This document shows positions 24,777 to 32,075 of a DNA stretch of 64,000 nucleotides, one piece after another. The stretch comes from Streptomyces sp. NK15101 (lineage in GTDB: Bacteria; Actinomycetota; Actinomycetes; Streptomycetales; Streptomycetaceae): the NCBI RefSeq assembly GCF_020400725.1, contig NZ_JAINVG010000026.1, positions 27,320 to 91,319 of the forward strand. Direction: 5' to 3'. A model generated the notes under the pieces. The model saw only the letters and a program-made list of their open reading frames with translations, was not told the DNA's origin and searched no databases. Both the position numbers and the translations under genes were made by a program. How positions within the stretch are numbered: the first letter of the stretch is position 1; the number at the start of each line of letters is the position of its first letter.

Positions 24777-26315
24777 GTGCACCGCAGACTCATCGTTCCG
24801 AGCGCCCTCGCGGCCTCCCTGCTGCTGGCGATCCCGGCATCGGCGGCCTCCTTCGCCCCCGGCGCCCCGGGCATCGGCGACTCCTACTACCCCGCCAGCG
24901 GCAACGGCGGCTACGACGTCTCCCACTACGACCTGCGCCTGAAGTACCAGCCGGCGACGGACCTCCTGGAGGGCACGGCGACGATCCTCGCCACCGCCAA
25001 GCAGGACCTGTCCCGCTTCAACCTTGACTTCGGCCTGAAGGTCAGCGAGATCCGGGTGAACGGCCGCCCGGCGAAGTTCGCCGCCTCGGGCGACCACGAG
25101 CTGGAGGTCACCCCGGCGTCCCCGACGGCGAAGGGCGCGCCGCTCTCGGTGGTCGTCCGCTACGCGGGCAAGCCCTCCGAGTTCAAGATCGACGGCTGGT
25201 CGGCCTGGGCCCGCACCCCGGACGGCGGCGTCGCCGCGCAGGAACCGGACTCGGCCGTCTGGTGGTTCCCGTCCAACGACCACCCGCTGGACAAGGCCAC
25301 CTTCGACGTCTCGGTGCTGGTGCCGGACGGCCACCAGGCCATCAGCAACGGCGTGCTGCAGTCGCAGTCCTCGCGGCTGGGCTGGACCCGCTTCAACTGG
25401 CGCTCCAACAAGCCGCAGGCGACCTATCTGGCGACGCTCGCCGTCGGCAGGTTCGACATCACGACGGACCGGACCGCGAACGGGCTGCCCGTCCTCAACG
25501 CGTACAGCAAGGACCTCGGCGACAACGCGGGCGCGGCGCGCGCCTCGATCGAACGCACGACCGAGGTGGCGGAGTGGCTGGAGTCGGTCTTCGGACCGTA
25601 CCCCTTCAACTCCCTCGGCGGCTACGTGCCCAACGTGACCAGCGGCTTCGCCCTGGAGACGCAGACCCGTCCGTTCTACAGCCCGCGCCAGTTCGCCAAC
25701 GGCGCGAACGTGTCGGTGGTCGTCCACGAGCTGGCGCACCAGTGGTACGGCGACAGCGTGTCCGTCGCCGACTGGAAGGACATCTGGATCAACGAGGGCT
25801 TCGCCCGCTACAGCCAGTGGCTGTGGTCGGAGAAGGAGGGCGAGGGCACGGCCCAGGAGCTGGCGGACTACGTGTACGCCGCGCGGGCGGCCGAGGACCC
25901 GTTCTGGACGGTGAAGCCCGGCGACCCGGGCGCCGAGAACCAGTTCCACGGCGCCGTCTACGACCGGGGCGCGCTGGCGCTCCAGGCCCTGCGCAACGAG
26001 ATCGGCGACGAGGACTTCTTCGCGATCCTGAAGGGCTGGCCGCAGGAGCACGCGTACGGCAACGCGCACGTCGCGGACTTCGTCCGGTACGCGGAGCGCG
26101 TCTCCGGCAAGCCGCTGGCCGCGCTCTTCGACACCTGGCTGTACCAGCCGTCGAAGCCGGCCGCTCCGACCGCCGCCTCGGCCGGCCTGTCCGTCCCGAC
26201 GGCGGCGCCGTCGGGACGCTCTGCCGCGAAGCCGGCGAAGCTCGCGCAGCCGAAGTCGTGGAAGAAGATCGCGGAGACGAACACGATCCACGACGAGGGC
26301 CACACCGGGCACTGA
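24777..26315 (+). CDS. Secreted M1 family zinc aminopeptidase
   Basis: A 512-aa exported gluzincin. GTG 24777 gives MHRRLIVPSALAASLLLAIPASA, a Sec signal of about 24 residues, with GGGAGC upstream. The M1 N-terminal beta domain is followed by the exopeptidase motif variant GFALETQTR (in place of GAMEN), zinc site HELAHQW (about 317-323) and third ligand in WINEGFARY (about 336-344). It lacks the large C-terminal helical domain of PepN and ends in an Ala/Pro/Ser-rich tail (PAAPTAASAGLSVPTAAPSG). It releases N-terminal residues from external peptides, complementing the divergent peptidase pair. Confidence 0.9.
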   Translation: MHRRLIVPSALAASLLLAIPASAASFAPGAPGIGDSYYPASGNGGYDVSHYDLRLKYQPATDLLEGTATILATAKQDLSRFNLDFGLKVSEIRVNGRPAKFAASGDHELEVTPASPTAKGAPLSVVVRYAGKPSEFKIDGWSAWARTPDGGVAAQEPDSAVWWFPSNDHPLDKATFDVSVLVPDGHQAISNGVLQSQSSRLGWTRFNWRSNKPQATYLATLAVGRFDITTDRTANGLPVLNAYSKDLGDNAGAARASIERTTEVAEWLESVFGPYPFNSLGGYVPNVTSGFALETQTRPFYSPRQFANGANVSVVVHELAHQWYGDSVSVADWKDIWINEGFARYSQWLWSEKEGEGTAQELADYVYAARAAEDPFWTVKPGDPGAENQFHGAVYDRGALALQALRNEIGDEDFFAILKGWPQEHAYGNAHVADFVRYAERVSGKPLAALFDTWLYQPSKPAAPTAASAGLSVPTAAPSGRSAAKPAKLAQPKSWKKIAETNTIHDEGHTGH

Positions 26316-26390
26316 TCCGGCCGCGGACCGGGCCGAAAGGTTTCACTGCGCCCCGGCCCACCCCCGCCCCGTGTGGGCGCCGTGCCCGGC

Positions 26391-26680
26391 GGGGCGGTGC
26401 CCCTCCGCCACCCGCCGTGTGGGCAGTCGTCCCGCAGGGCGGGACGGGTGGGCACACGGGACGGCGCCCTTCAGCGGCGCCTCCGCGTTCCGCGCCTGGA
26501 CCCGCACCACCAGGGAGCCGTGCACGGGGTGCGGGTCCAGGCGCGTGAGCCTCGGGCGCCGGCAAGGGGCGCCGTTCCGTTGTGCCCACCCTCCCCGAGC
26601 TCTCGGCTCCGCTCGAGCAGGGGGGACCCCCTTGCCCCAGCGGAACGACCGCCCACAACGGGGGCGCGAAGGGTGGGCGC
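26391..26680. repeat. Repeat-rich intergenic region with multiple inverted repeats
   Basis: This gap between the convergent M1 peptidase and MpaB-type genes is packed with inverted repeats. One is a perfect 18-bp dyad (CGCGCCTGGACCCGCACC at 26491-26508 with 26528-26545). Another is GTGTGGGC...CGTCCCGC at 26417-26435 facing GCGGGAC...GGGCACAC at 26439-26457. A third region has GGGCGCCGTTCCGTTGTGCCCACCC at about 26567 facing AGCGGAACGACCGCCCACAA. Similar sequences are, from memory, common dispersed intergenic repeats in Streptomyces. No open frame is credible. It can serve as a transcription terminator for both neighbours. Confidence 0.75.
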
Positions 26681-27564
26681 TAGTCCCGGGTGCGGCGGGC
26701 GGCCTCGCGGGCCTTCCGGGCGAGGGGCAGATAGCGCAGCCGCTCGGGCAGGACCGGGACCACGGCCCGGACGATCCGGGCGAACCGGCGCAGGGCGCGC
26801 TCCTGCGCGTCCGTCCACTCCAGACCGATGGCCTCCCGGGCGTCCGGCGGCATCAGGCCGACGGTGAGGAAGGCGCGCAGCCTCAGGAAGGGGCGGCGGA
26901 GGAGGGGCCAGAGGAGGCGGAGGGCGAGCCGGAGCGGCAGCGGGCCCCGGTCGGGGGCGGGCAGCGGCAGATCGGTGTCGAGCAGCTCCCGTACGACGGT
27001 GGTGGCCTCGATCTCCTCGGCGAGGACCTTCCGGTAGTACGGCCAGAACGCCTCGATCGTCTGCGGCATGTCCCGGTCGTGGATGCCGAGGATCCGGCCG
27101 ACCTGCAGCCACTCGGCGTACAGCTGCCGCTCCTGCGCCTCGGTCAGGGGGCGGACCAGGAGACGGAGCCCGTGCTGGTAGACGGGGAAGCCGGTCGCGT
27201 GCACCCAGGAGTAGTAGGCCGGGGTGAGGGCGTGGTAGCGACGGCCGTGGGCGTCGGTGCCCTGGATGGTCCGGTGCAGCTCCCTCAGCCGTCGGCCTTC
27301 CCCGGCGGCCTCCTCGCCTCCGTAGATCCACAATTGGAGCGAGCGCAGGGACCGCTCCCCGCGGCCCCAGGGGTCGGTTCGGAAGACGGAGTGGTCGTCG
27401 ACGCCGGCGCCGATCGCGGGGTGGGCGACCTGCAGGGTGAGGGCGGCGGGCAGCATCAGGAGCGCCCGGACGTCCCCCGCGACGCTCCACAACACTCCGC
27501 CGACGGGCGGTGGCACGGGGTCGTGACCGGCCGGGGCGCGGTCGAGCGGCTTCACACGTTCCAT
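26680..27564 (-). CDS. Oxygenase MpaB family protein (DUF2236)
   Basis: A 294-aa protein of the ER-bound oxygenase MpaB/MpaB'/Rubber-oxygenase catalytic domain family (DUF2236). Markers are LQVAHPAIGAGVDDHSVFRTDPWGR split over residues about 45-70, YYSWVHATGFPVY with the conserved histidine, and RLLVRPLTEAQERQLYAEW. Members are haem b proteins; substrate cannot be deduced. The ATG at 27564 has GAGGAGAAGG just upstream. Monocistronic. Confidence 0.8.
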   Translation of the reverse strand: MERVKPLDRAPAGHDPVPPPVGGVLWSVAGDVRALLMLPAALTLQVAHPAIGAGVDDHSVFRTDPWGRGERSLRSLQLWIYGGEEAAGEGRRLRELHRTIQGTDAHGRRYHALTPAYYSWVHATGFPVYQHGLRLLVRPLTEAQERQLYAEWLQVGRILGIHDRDMPQTIEAFWPYYRKVLAEEIEATTVVRELLDTDLPLPAPDRGPLPLRLALRLLWPLLRRPFLRLRAFLTVGLMPPDAREAIGLEWTDAQERALRRFARIVRAVVPVLPERLRYLPLARKAREAARRTRD

Positions 27565-27661
27565 GGCCTTCTCCTCACGTGTTCCAGACTGCACCCATGA
27601 CGAAGGGGCCGTCACTCGGGCGCTGCGGCCCTGGTGACGACCCCTTCGGGGGAGTACGGGA

Positions 27662-28150
27662 TCAGGCGCGGTCGGCGCCGACCGGCTCGCCGACGATGCG
27701 GGCGGCGAGGGCGTGGGCCCAGGCGTCGACGTCGGCGTTGAGCTCGCGCTCGGCGGCGGCGCGCTCCTCGGCGATCTTGGCGGCGCCGGCGGCGAGGATC
27801 GCGTCGCGCTCGGCCTGGCCCTCGGCACGGGCCGCGGCGATGGCGGCCGAGCCCTCCTCGGTGGCCTGGGAGCGGATGCGCGCGGCCTCGTGGCGGGCCT
27901 CGGCGAGCTCCGCCTCGTACTGCTCGCGGATCGCGGCGGCCTCGGAGCGCAGGTCGTCGGCGCGCTCGGTGCCGCCGTCGATGGCGTCCTCGCGCTCGTC
28001 GAGGGTGCGCTTGATCTTCGGAAGGATGGCCTTCGCCATGATGAGGAAGGTGAGCCCGAACAACACCAGACCGAGGATGAGCTCGGCCCAGACGGGGTTG
28101 AGCGGACCGAGGTCCATCTTGAAGACAGTGGAGTTCGTCGCGAGGGTCAT
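27662..28150 (-). CDS. Orphan ATP synthase F0 subunit b-like protein
   Basis: A 162-aa protein with one N-terminal membrane helix (WAELILGLVLFGLTFLIMAKAILPKI, about 20-45) then a long charged coiled coil (RTLDEREDAIDGGTERADDL ... EYEAELAEARHEAARIRSQA). This is the layout and the sequence pattern (ILPKIKRTLDEREDAI) of the F-type ATP synthase b subunit. No other atp gene is near, and it ends soon after AARIVGEPV, slightly shorter than the operon-encoded b subunit. It may be a paralogue or an unrelated stalk-like membrane protein. A Met 12 residues in is an alternative start. Confidence 0.75.
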   Translation of the reverse strand: MTLATNSTVFKMDLGPLNPVWAELILGLVLFGLTFLIMAKAILPKIKRTLDEREDAIDGGTERADDLRSEAAAIREQYEAELAEARHEAARIRSQATEEGSAAIAAARAEGQAERDAILAAGAAKIAEERAAAERELNADVDAWAHALAARIVGEPVGADRA

Positions 28151-28320
28151 GCGCGCATTCTACCTGCTCCAAAACATCCCAAATCAGACACCCGGGCGAG
28201 AGTTGGCGTGATCTTGCAGGCTCGGCAAGATTCCCGGCACCCAAAGGCTACCGGAAGGTAACCACGGCTGATTGTATGTGCGGCGCCAGTCCAACCCCCC
28301 ACGTACTCACGGGAGTTCAC

Positions 28321-29310
28321 GTGTCGTTCGCCGCGCTCCGCCGCGCCCCCGGCGCCGCCCTTTCGCTCGCGCTCGCCGCCGCCACCCTGGTGACGGCCGC
28401 CCCGGGCGCGACCGCCGCCTCCGCCACGGCCGCCGAGACCCCGCGGCTGAAGGTGCTCACGTACAACACGTTCCTGTTCTCCAAGACCCTGTACCCGAAC
28501 TGGGGGCAGGACCACCGGGCCAAGGCGATCCCCGCCGCCCCCTTCTTCCAGGGGCAGGACGTGGTCGTGCTCCAGGAGGCCTTCGACAACTCCTCCTCCG
28601 ACGCGCTCAAGGCGAACGCCGCCGCGCAGTACCCGTACCAGACGCCGGTCATGGGCCGCTCCAAGACCGGCTGGGACGCCACCGGCGGCGCCTACTCCTC
28701 CACCACGCCCGAGGACGGCGGGGTGACGATCCTCAGCAAGTGGCCGATCGTCCGCAAGGAGCAGTACGTCTACAAGGACGCCTGCGGCGCCGACTGGTAC
28801 TCGAACAAGGGCTTCGTCTACACCGTCCTGAACGTGAACGGCAGCCTCGTCCACGTCGTCGGCACGCACGCCCAGTCCACCGACCCGGGCTGCTCCGCCG
28901 GTGAGGCGGCGCAGATGCGCAGCCGGCAGTTCAAGGCCATGGACGCCTTCCTCGACGCCAAGAACATCCCGGCGAACGAGCAGGTGGTCGTCGCCGGCGA
29001 CATGAACGTCGACTCGCGCACCCCCGAGTACGGCACGATGCTCGCCGACGCGGGCCTGGTGGGGGCCGACGCGCGCACCGGCCACCCGTACTCCTTCGAC
29101 ACGGAGCTGAACTCGATCGCCTCCGAGCGCTACCCGGACGACCCGCGCGAGGACCTCGACTACGTCCTCTACCGGTCCGGGAACGCCCGGCCCGCCGGCT
29201 GGACCAACAACGTGGTCCTGGAGCAGAGCGCGCCGTGGACGGTCTCCAGCTGGGGCAAGCAGTACACCTACACCAACCTCTCCGACCACTACCCCGTCAC
29301 CGGCTTCTGA
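28321..29310 (+). CDS. Secreted sphingomyelin phosphodiesterase (neutral sphingomyelinase C)
   Basis: A 329-aa exported member of the DNase I-like phosphodiesterase fold. The signal peptide spans residues about 1-38 (ALSLALAAATLVTAAPGATA). Key motifs are LTYNTFLFS near the mature N-terminus, the Mg-binding Glu in VVLQEAFDN, GTHAQSTD, GDMNVDSRTPEY with the catalytic Asp/Asn, and the C-terminal catalytic His in NLSDHYPVTGF. It hydrolyses sphingomyelin to ceramide and phosphocholine outside the cell. GTG 28321 has GGGAG six bases upstream; a longer frame from 28276 would put non-signal sequence in front. Confidence 0.9.
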   Translation: MSFAALRRAPGAALSLALAAATLVTAAPGATAASATAAETPRLKVLTYNTFLFSKTLYPNWGQDHRAKAIPAAPFFQGQDVVVLQEAFDNSSSDALKANAAAQYPYQTPVMGRSKTGWDATGGAYSSTTPEDGGVTILSKWPIVRKEQYVYKDACGADWYSNKGFVYTVLNVNGSLVHVVGTHAQSTDPGCSAGEAAQMRSRQFKAMDAFLDAKNIPANEQVVVAGDMNVDSRTPEYGTMLADAGLVGADARTGHPYSFDTELNSIASERYPDDPREDLDYVLYRSGNARPAGWTNNVVLEQSAPWTVSSWGKQYTYTNLSDHYPVTGF

Positions 29311-29323
29311 CCGGAGCGGCCCC

Positions 29324-29842
29324 TCAGTAGCGGTACTGCCCGAAGAGGCTGTACAGCCAGGCACCGAGCACCGCGACGACGCAGAGCAGGACGAACCAGG
29401 AACCGGGGCTCGTGTGCCGCTCCCTGCGGGGGCGGCGGCCGGGGCGGGCGGCGCGGGCCGCCCGCCCCGGCCCCTCCTTCTTCGCCTTCTCCTCCCTCTC
29501 CCCCCGCTCCCCCGGTCTTCCGGCGCGGGACGGCCCCGGCGCGGGGTCGGCGGCCGCGGCGACATCGGCGAGCAGCCGGCGGCAGACGGTCGCGAGCTCC
29601 GCCGTCCCGGCCGTCAGGTCGACGACCACCTCCGTACGGGCCGGGGCGGTGGTCCCCCCGTCCAGGATCCGCCCGGCCCGCAGCAGGGCCCGGTCCTTCC
29701 CCCCGGTCGGGGCGAGGCTGATCCAGCGGCGCACGTGCTCGCCCCGGATCACCACACCGCCGCCCCGCTCCCGGTAGACGGTGTGCTCCCGCCACAGGAC
29801 GCCGGCCAACTCGTCGGCCGTCTCCCTGAGTTGCGCGTACAT
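29324..29842 (-). CDS. Hypothetical protein with C-terminal membrane anchor
   Basis: A 172-aa protein. Residues 1-95 form a soluble domain (LRETADELAGVLWREHTVYRE, GEHVRRWISLAPTGGKDRALL). Residues about 97-145 are a low-complexity Arg/Glu/Gly linker, and residues about 148-165 are a single hydrophobic helix (SWFVLLCVVAVLGAWLYSLF) near the C-terminus, giving tail-anchored topology. No family recognised. Its stop is 13 bp from the convergent sphingomyelinase stop. Confidence 0.65.
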   Translation of the reverse strand: MYAQLRETADELAGVLWREHTVYRERGGGVVIRGEHVRRWISLAPTGGKDRALLRAGRILDGGTTAPARTEVVVDLTAGTAELATVCRRLLADVAAAADPAPGPSRAGRPGERGEREEKAKKEGPGRAARAARPGRRPRRERHTSPGSWFVLLCVVAVLGAWLYSLFGQYRY

Positions 29843-29934
29843 CTCACTCCCCTGTTCCGTGCCCCCGGATCGAACAGCCGCCGACTCTAGCCCGCGCGGC
29901 CGGACGCCCCGACGACACCCCGCCCTCGCGCCCC

Positions 29935-30417
29935 TCAGGCGCCGAAGTCGTACACGGTGACCGGTATCCCCCGTGCCGTCAGCCGCTCCCGGACCAACGG
30001 CTCCACCCGGTCCCAGGTGCCGCCGGCGAGTCCGCAGCCGATCCGGGGCATGTGGACCGAGGCCCCCAGCTCGACGGCCTTGTCCGCCAGCAGGCCGAGG
30101 GCCGTGTCGATCGCCTCGTACCGCACGGGGACCCCACTGCTCCGGCCGGTGCGGATCCCCCGCTGGCCCACCAGGTTCGCCACCCAGAGGTACGGCGAGA
30201 CCTGGACGAACTGGGCCGCGCCGAGCCCGAAGTCGTTGCCCGCCCGCTCCCGGTACCAGCGACGGTAGGCCGCCTCGGGCTCCGGCCAGCGCCGGGAGAC
30301 GGCGAGCACGAAGCCCTTGCCCCAGCCGCCCAGGTCGTTGCAGACGTGGGCGACGATCCGGGCGCCCTTCCCCCGGGGCGCGGTGGCGTCGCCCCGTACG
30401 TATTCGATCACGGTCAT
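29935..30417 (-). CDS. Macro domain protein (ADP-ribose binding/hydrolysing)
   Basis: A 160-aa single macro domain. The N-terminal ligand loop reads IVAHVCNDLGGWGKGFVLAVS (about 21-41), with the Asn and GxGKG arrangement of TARG1/DarG-like macro domains that remove ADP-ribose from proteins or nucleic acids. The second loop is IGCGLAGGTWDRVEPL (about 126-141). The ATG at 30417 is chosen; the longer frame upstream runs through the operator region. It is divergent (101 bp) from the small HTH/Clp-N operon and shares with it the palindromic operators at 30472 and 30499. No ADP-ribosyltransferase gene is next to it. Confidence 0.8.
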   Translation of the reverse strand: MTVIEYVRGDATAPRGKGARIVAHVCNDLGGWGKGFVLAVSRRWPEPEAAYRRWYRERAGNDFGLGAAQFVQVSPYLWVANLVGQRGIRTGRSSGVPVRYEAIDTALGLLADKAVELGASVHMPRIGCGLAGGTWDRVEPLVRERLTARGIPVTVYDFGA

Positions 30418-30471
30418 GGGATCACCGTAGGAGGCGGCACCGACAGCGGGGCGATCCCTCTGACGCCTGAC

Positions 30472-30487
30472 GTCAACCAGGGTTGAC
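30472..30487. promoter_or_regulatory. Perfect palindrome, probable operator (distal site)
   Basis: GTCAACCAGGGTTGAC is a perfect 7-2-7 palindrome in the divergent region between the macro-domain gene and the HTH gene. It overlaps the -35 of the HTH promoter. Its half-site (GTCAACC) recurs at 30500. Confidence 0.75.
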
Positions 30488-30512
30488 ATGCTTCCGGATG
30501 TCAACCTACATT
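30483..30512 (+). promoter_or_regulatory. HrdB-type promoter for a leaderless HTH-clpN operon
   Basis: TTGACA (30483-30488), an 18-bp spacer and TACATT (30507-30512) form a near-consensus vegetative promoter. Initiation seven bases after the -10 would fall on the A of the ATG at 30519, and no Shine-Dalgarno precedes that ATG, so the message should be leaderless. Confidence 0.7.
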
Positions 30513-30516
30513 GACA
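30499..30516. promoter_or_regulatory. Second palindrome over the -10, probable operator
   Basis: TGTCAACCTACATTGACA (6-6-6, arms TGTCAA/TTGACA) overlaps the -10 and start point. Its centre is 28 bp from the centre of the first palindrome, close to three helical turns, which suits cooperative repressor binding. Confidence 0.75.
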
Positions 30517-30518
30517 GC

Positions 30519-30728
30519 ATGACCGATGCGACCGACCTCGCCGCACGGGCCGGCGACCGCGACCCCCGGGTCGGGCTGCGGGCCGTCTCCGCCCTGCGGC
30601 GACTGCTGGAACAGCTGGAGGCCGTCCAGGTGCGCAGCGCGCGCGACCACGGATGGTCGTGGCAGGAGATCGCGACCGAGCTGGGTGTCAGCCGGCAGGC
30701 CGTCCACAAGAAGTACGGGAGGCAGTGA
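30519..30728 (+). CDS. Small helix-turn-helix protein, probable autorepressor
   Basis: A 69-aa protein: a helical N-terminus (AARAGDRDPRVGLRAVSALRRLLEQLEAVQV) followed by an HTH at the very C-terminus (WSWQEIATELGVSRQAVHKKYG, shown in two parts as WSWQEIATELG and VSRQAVHKKYG). It begins at the predicted transcription start, so it is translated from a leaderless message. Its stop overlaps the ATG of the Clp-N gene (TGATG), coupling the two. Two palindromes cover its promoter, so autoregulation is likely, perhaps extending to the divergent macro gene. The paired layout resembles stress regulators encoded with Clp proteins. Confidence 0.8.
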   Translation: MTDATDLAARAGDRDPRVGLRAVSALRRLLEQLEAVQVRSARDHGWSWQEIATELGVSRQAVHKKYGRQ

Positions 30729-31282
30729 TGTTCGAACGGTTCACGAAGGCCGCGCGCGCCACGGTGAGGGGCGCGGCCGCGTACGCGGAGCGCGGCGGCG
30801 CGGCCGTCGTCACCCCGGAGCACCTGCTCCTGGCCCTGCTCGACCGCGAGGACACCCGCGCGGCGGCGGCGCTCGGGCGGCTGTGCCCGCCGGAGCGCCG
30901 GCCGTCCCTGCTCTCCGCGCTCTCCGACGCGCGGCGCCGGGGCGGACTGTCCCGGGCGGACGCGGAGGCCCTGGCCGGCCTCGGCATCGACGTCGGCGCG
31001 ATCGTCGAGCGCGTCGAGGAGGCCCACGGCGCGGGCGCACTGGCCGGCGACCGCAAGGACACCGGGTGGTGGTCGGGCCGCCCCGGCTTCTCCCGCGAGG
31101 CGAAGACCGTCCTGGAGAAGTCGCTCCGGGTGGCCCTGGCCCGCAAGGACCGGGAGATCGGCGACGAGCACCTCCTCCTGGCCCTCACCGCCCTCGGCGG
31201 CGCCGTCGCCGAGGCGCTGGCCGACCACGGCGTCACCTTCGCCTCCGTCGACACGGCCCTGTCCTCCCCCGCGCCCCTCTGA
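30728..31282 (+). CDS. Clp N-terminal (double Clp repeat) domain protein
   Basis: A 184-aa protein consisting only of a Clp N domain: two repeats, FTKAARATVRGAAAYAERGG...VTPEHLLLALLD (about 5-40) and SREAKTVLEKSLRVALARKDREIGDEHLLLALT (about 115-150). It has no AAA+ ATPase part, so it cannot unfold proteins by itself. It may bind substrates or adaptors for ClpC, or act as a sensor. It is coupled to the upstream HTH gene by a one-base overlap (TGATG), pointing to a regulator/effector pair. Confidence 0.85.
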   Translation: MFERFTKAARATVRGAAAYAERGGAAVVTPEHLLLALLDREDTRAAAALGRLCPPERRPSLLSALSDARRRGGLSRADAEALAGLGIDVGAIVERVEEAHGAGALAGDRKDTGWWSGRPGFSREAKTVLEKSLRVALARKDREIGDEHLLLALTALGGAVAEALADHGVTFASVDTALSSPAPL

Positions 31283-31301
31283 TCCGGTTCCGCCGGGGTC
31301 T

Positions 31302-31331
31302 TTTACAGCGATGGTGAGACAGCAATACTGT
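31302..31331 (+). promoter_or_regulatory. Promoter and operator of the MerR gene (leaderless)
   Basis: TTTACA (31302-31307), 18 bp and TACTGT (31326-31331) place initiation at the ATG (31338), which has no ribosome site. The spacer carries TTACAGCGATGGTGAGAC (31303-31320), matching the site before the fatty-acid operon at 37838-37855 in 14 of 18 positions. The 18-bp spacer is in the range favoured by MerR-type control. Confidence 0.65.
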
Positions 31332-31337
31332 TGAACC

Positions 31338-32075
31338 ATGGAGGACGCGAGCGACGACGACCTGGTGCCCGTCTACACGGTGGACGAGCTGGCCGCGCGG
31401 GCCGGGGTCACGGTGCGGACCGTGCGGTTCTACGGGACCCGGGGGCTGCTGCCGCCGCCCGTCATCGGCGCGCGGCGGGTGGGGCACTACGGGCAGGACC
31501 ACCTGTCGCGGCTCGCGCTCATCGAGGAGCTGCAGCGGCAGGGCATGACCCTCGCGGCGATCGAGCGGTACCTGGAGCAGCTGCCGGACGACCTCAGCGC
31601 GCAGGATCTGGCCATCCACCGGGCCCTGGTGGCCTCCTGGGCGCCCGAGTCCGCCGAGACGATCACCCGGCGCGAGCTGGAGCGGCGGGCCGGGCGGGCG
31701 CTGACCGGGCGGGACGTGGACCGACTGGCCGCCATGGGGGTGCTCGACCGGACGGACGAGGCCGACACGTACCGGCTCGACGGGGCGCTGCTGCGGCTCG
31801 GGGTCGAGCTGCTCGACGTGCCCATCGAGCACGAGACGATCCTCGCCTCCCGGACCGTGCTCCTGGAGCACGCCCGCGCGGCCGCCCAGGAGCTCTCCCG
31901 GCTCTTCCGGGACGAGGTGTGGAGCCCGTACCGGGAGAACGGGGAGGACCCGGACCACCTGAGCGCGATGAAGTCGCTCTCGGCGCACATGCAGCCGATG
32001 GTGGTCCAGGCCCTCCTCACCGCCTTTCAGCGGTCCCTGAGCGAGGAGTTGCGGTCCGCCTTCAGGAGTCGGTGA
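31338..32075 (+). CDS. MerR family transcriptional regulator
   Basis: A 245-aa regulator. The N-terminal winged HTH (VYTVDELAARAGVTVRTVRFY, then GTRGLLPPPVI...RRVGHYGQDHLSRLALIEELQRQG) covers residues about 12-75. The remaining 170 residues are a helical ligand-binding domain, larger than in metal sensors, fitting an acyl-CoA or other organic effector. It is convergent with fadB, the 3' ends overlapping by 14 bp, and its own promoter shares a dyad with the fad operon promoter. It probably autoregulates and controls the fad operon. Confidence 0.88.
   Translation: MEDASDDDLVPVYTVDELAARAGVTVRTVRFYGTRGLLPPPVIGARRVGHYGQDHLSRLALIEELQRQGMTLAAIERYLEQLPDDLSAQDLAIHRALVASWAPESAETITRRELERRAGRALTGRDVDRLAAMGVLDRTDEADTYRLDGALLRLGVELLDVPIEHETILASRTVLLEHARAAAQELSRLFRDEVWSPYRENGEDPDHLSAMKSLSAHMQPMVVQALLTAFQRSLSEELRSAFRSR

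Noticed and set aside
26343..26680. Several short frames in the repeat-rich gap
   Set aside because: They follow the inverted repeats on both strands and have no start signals.
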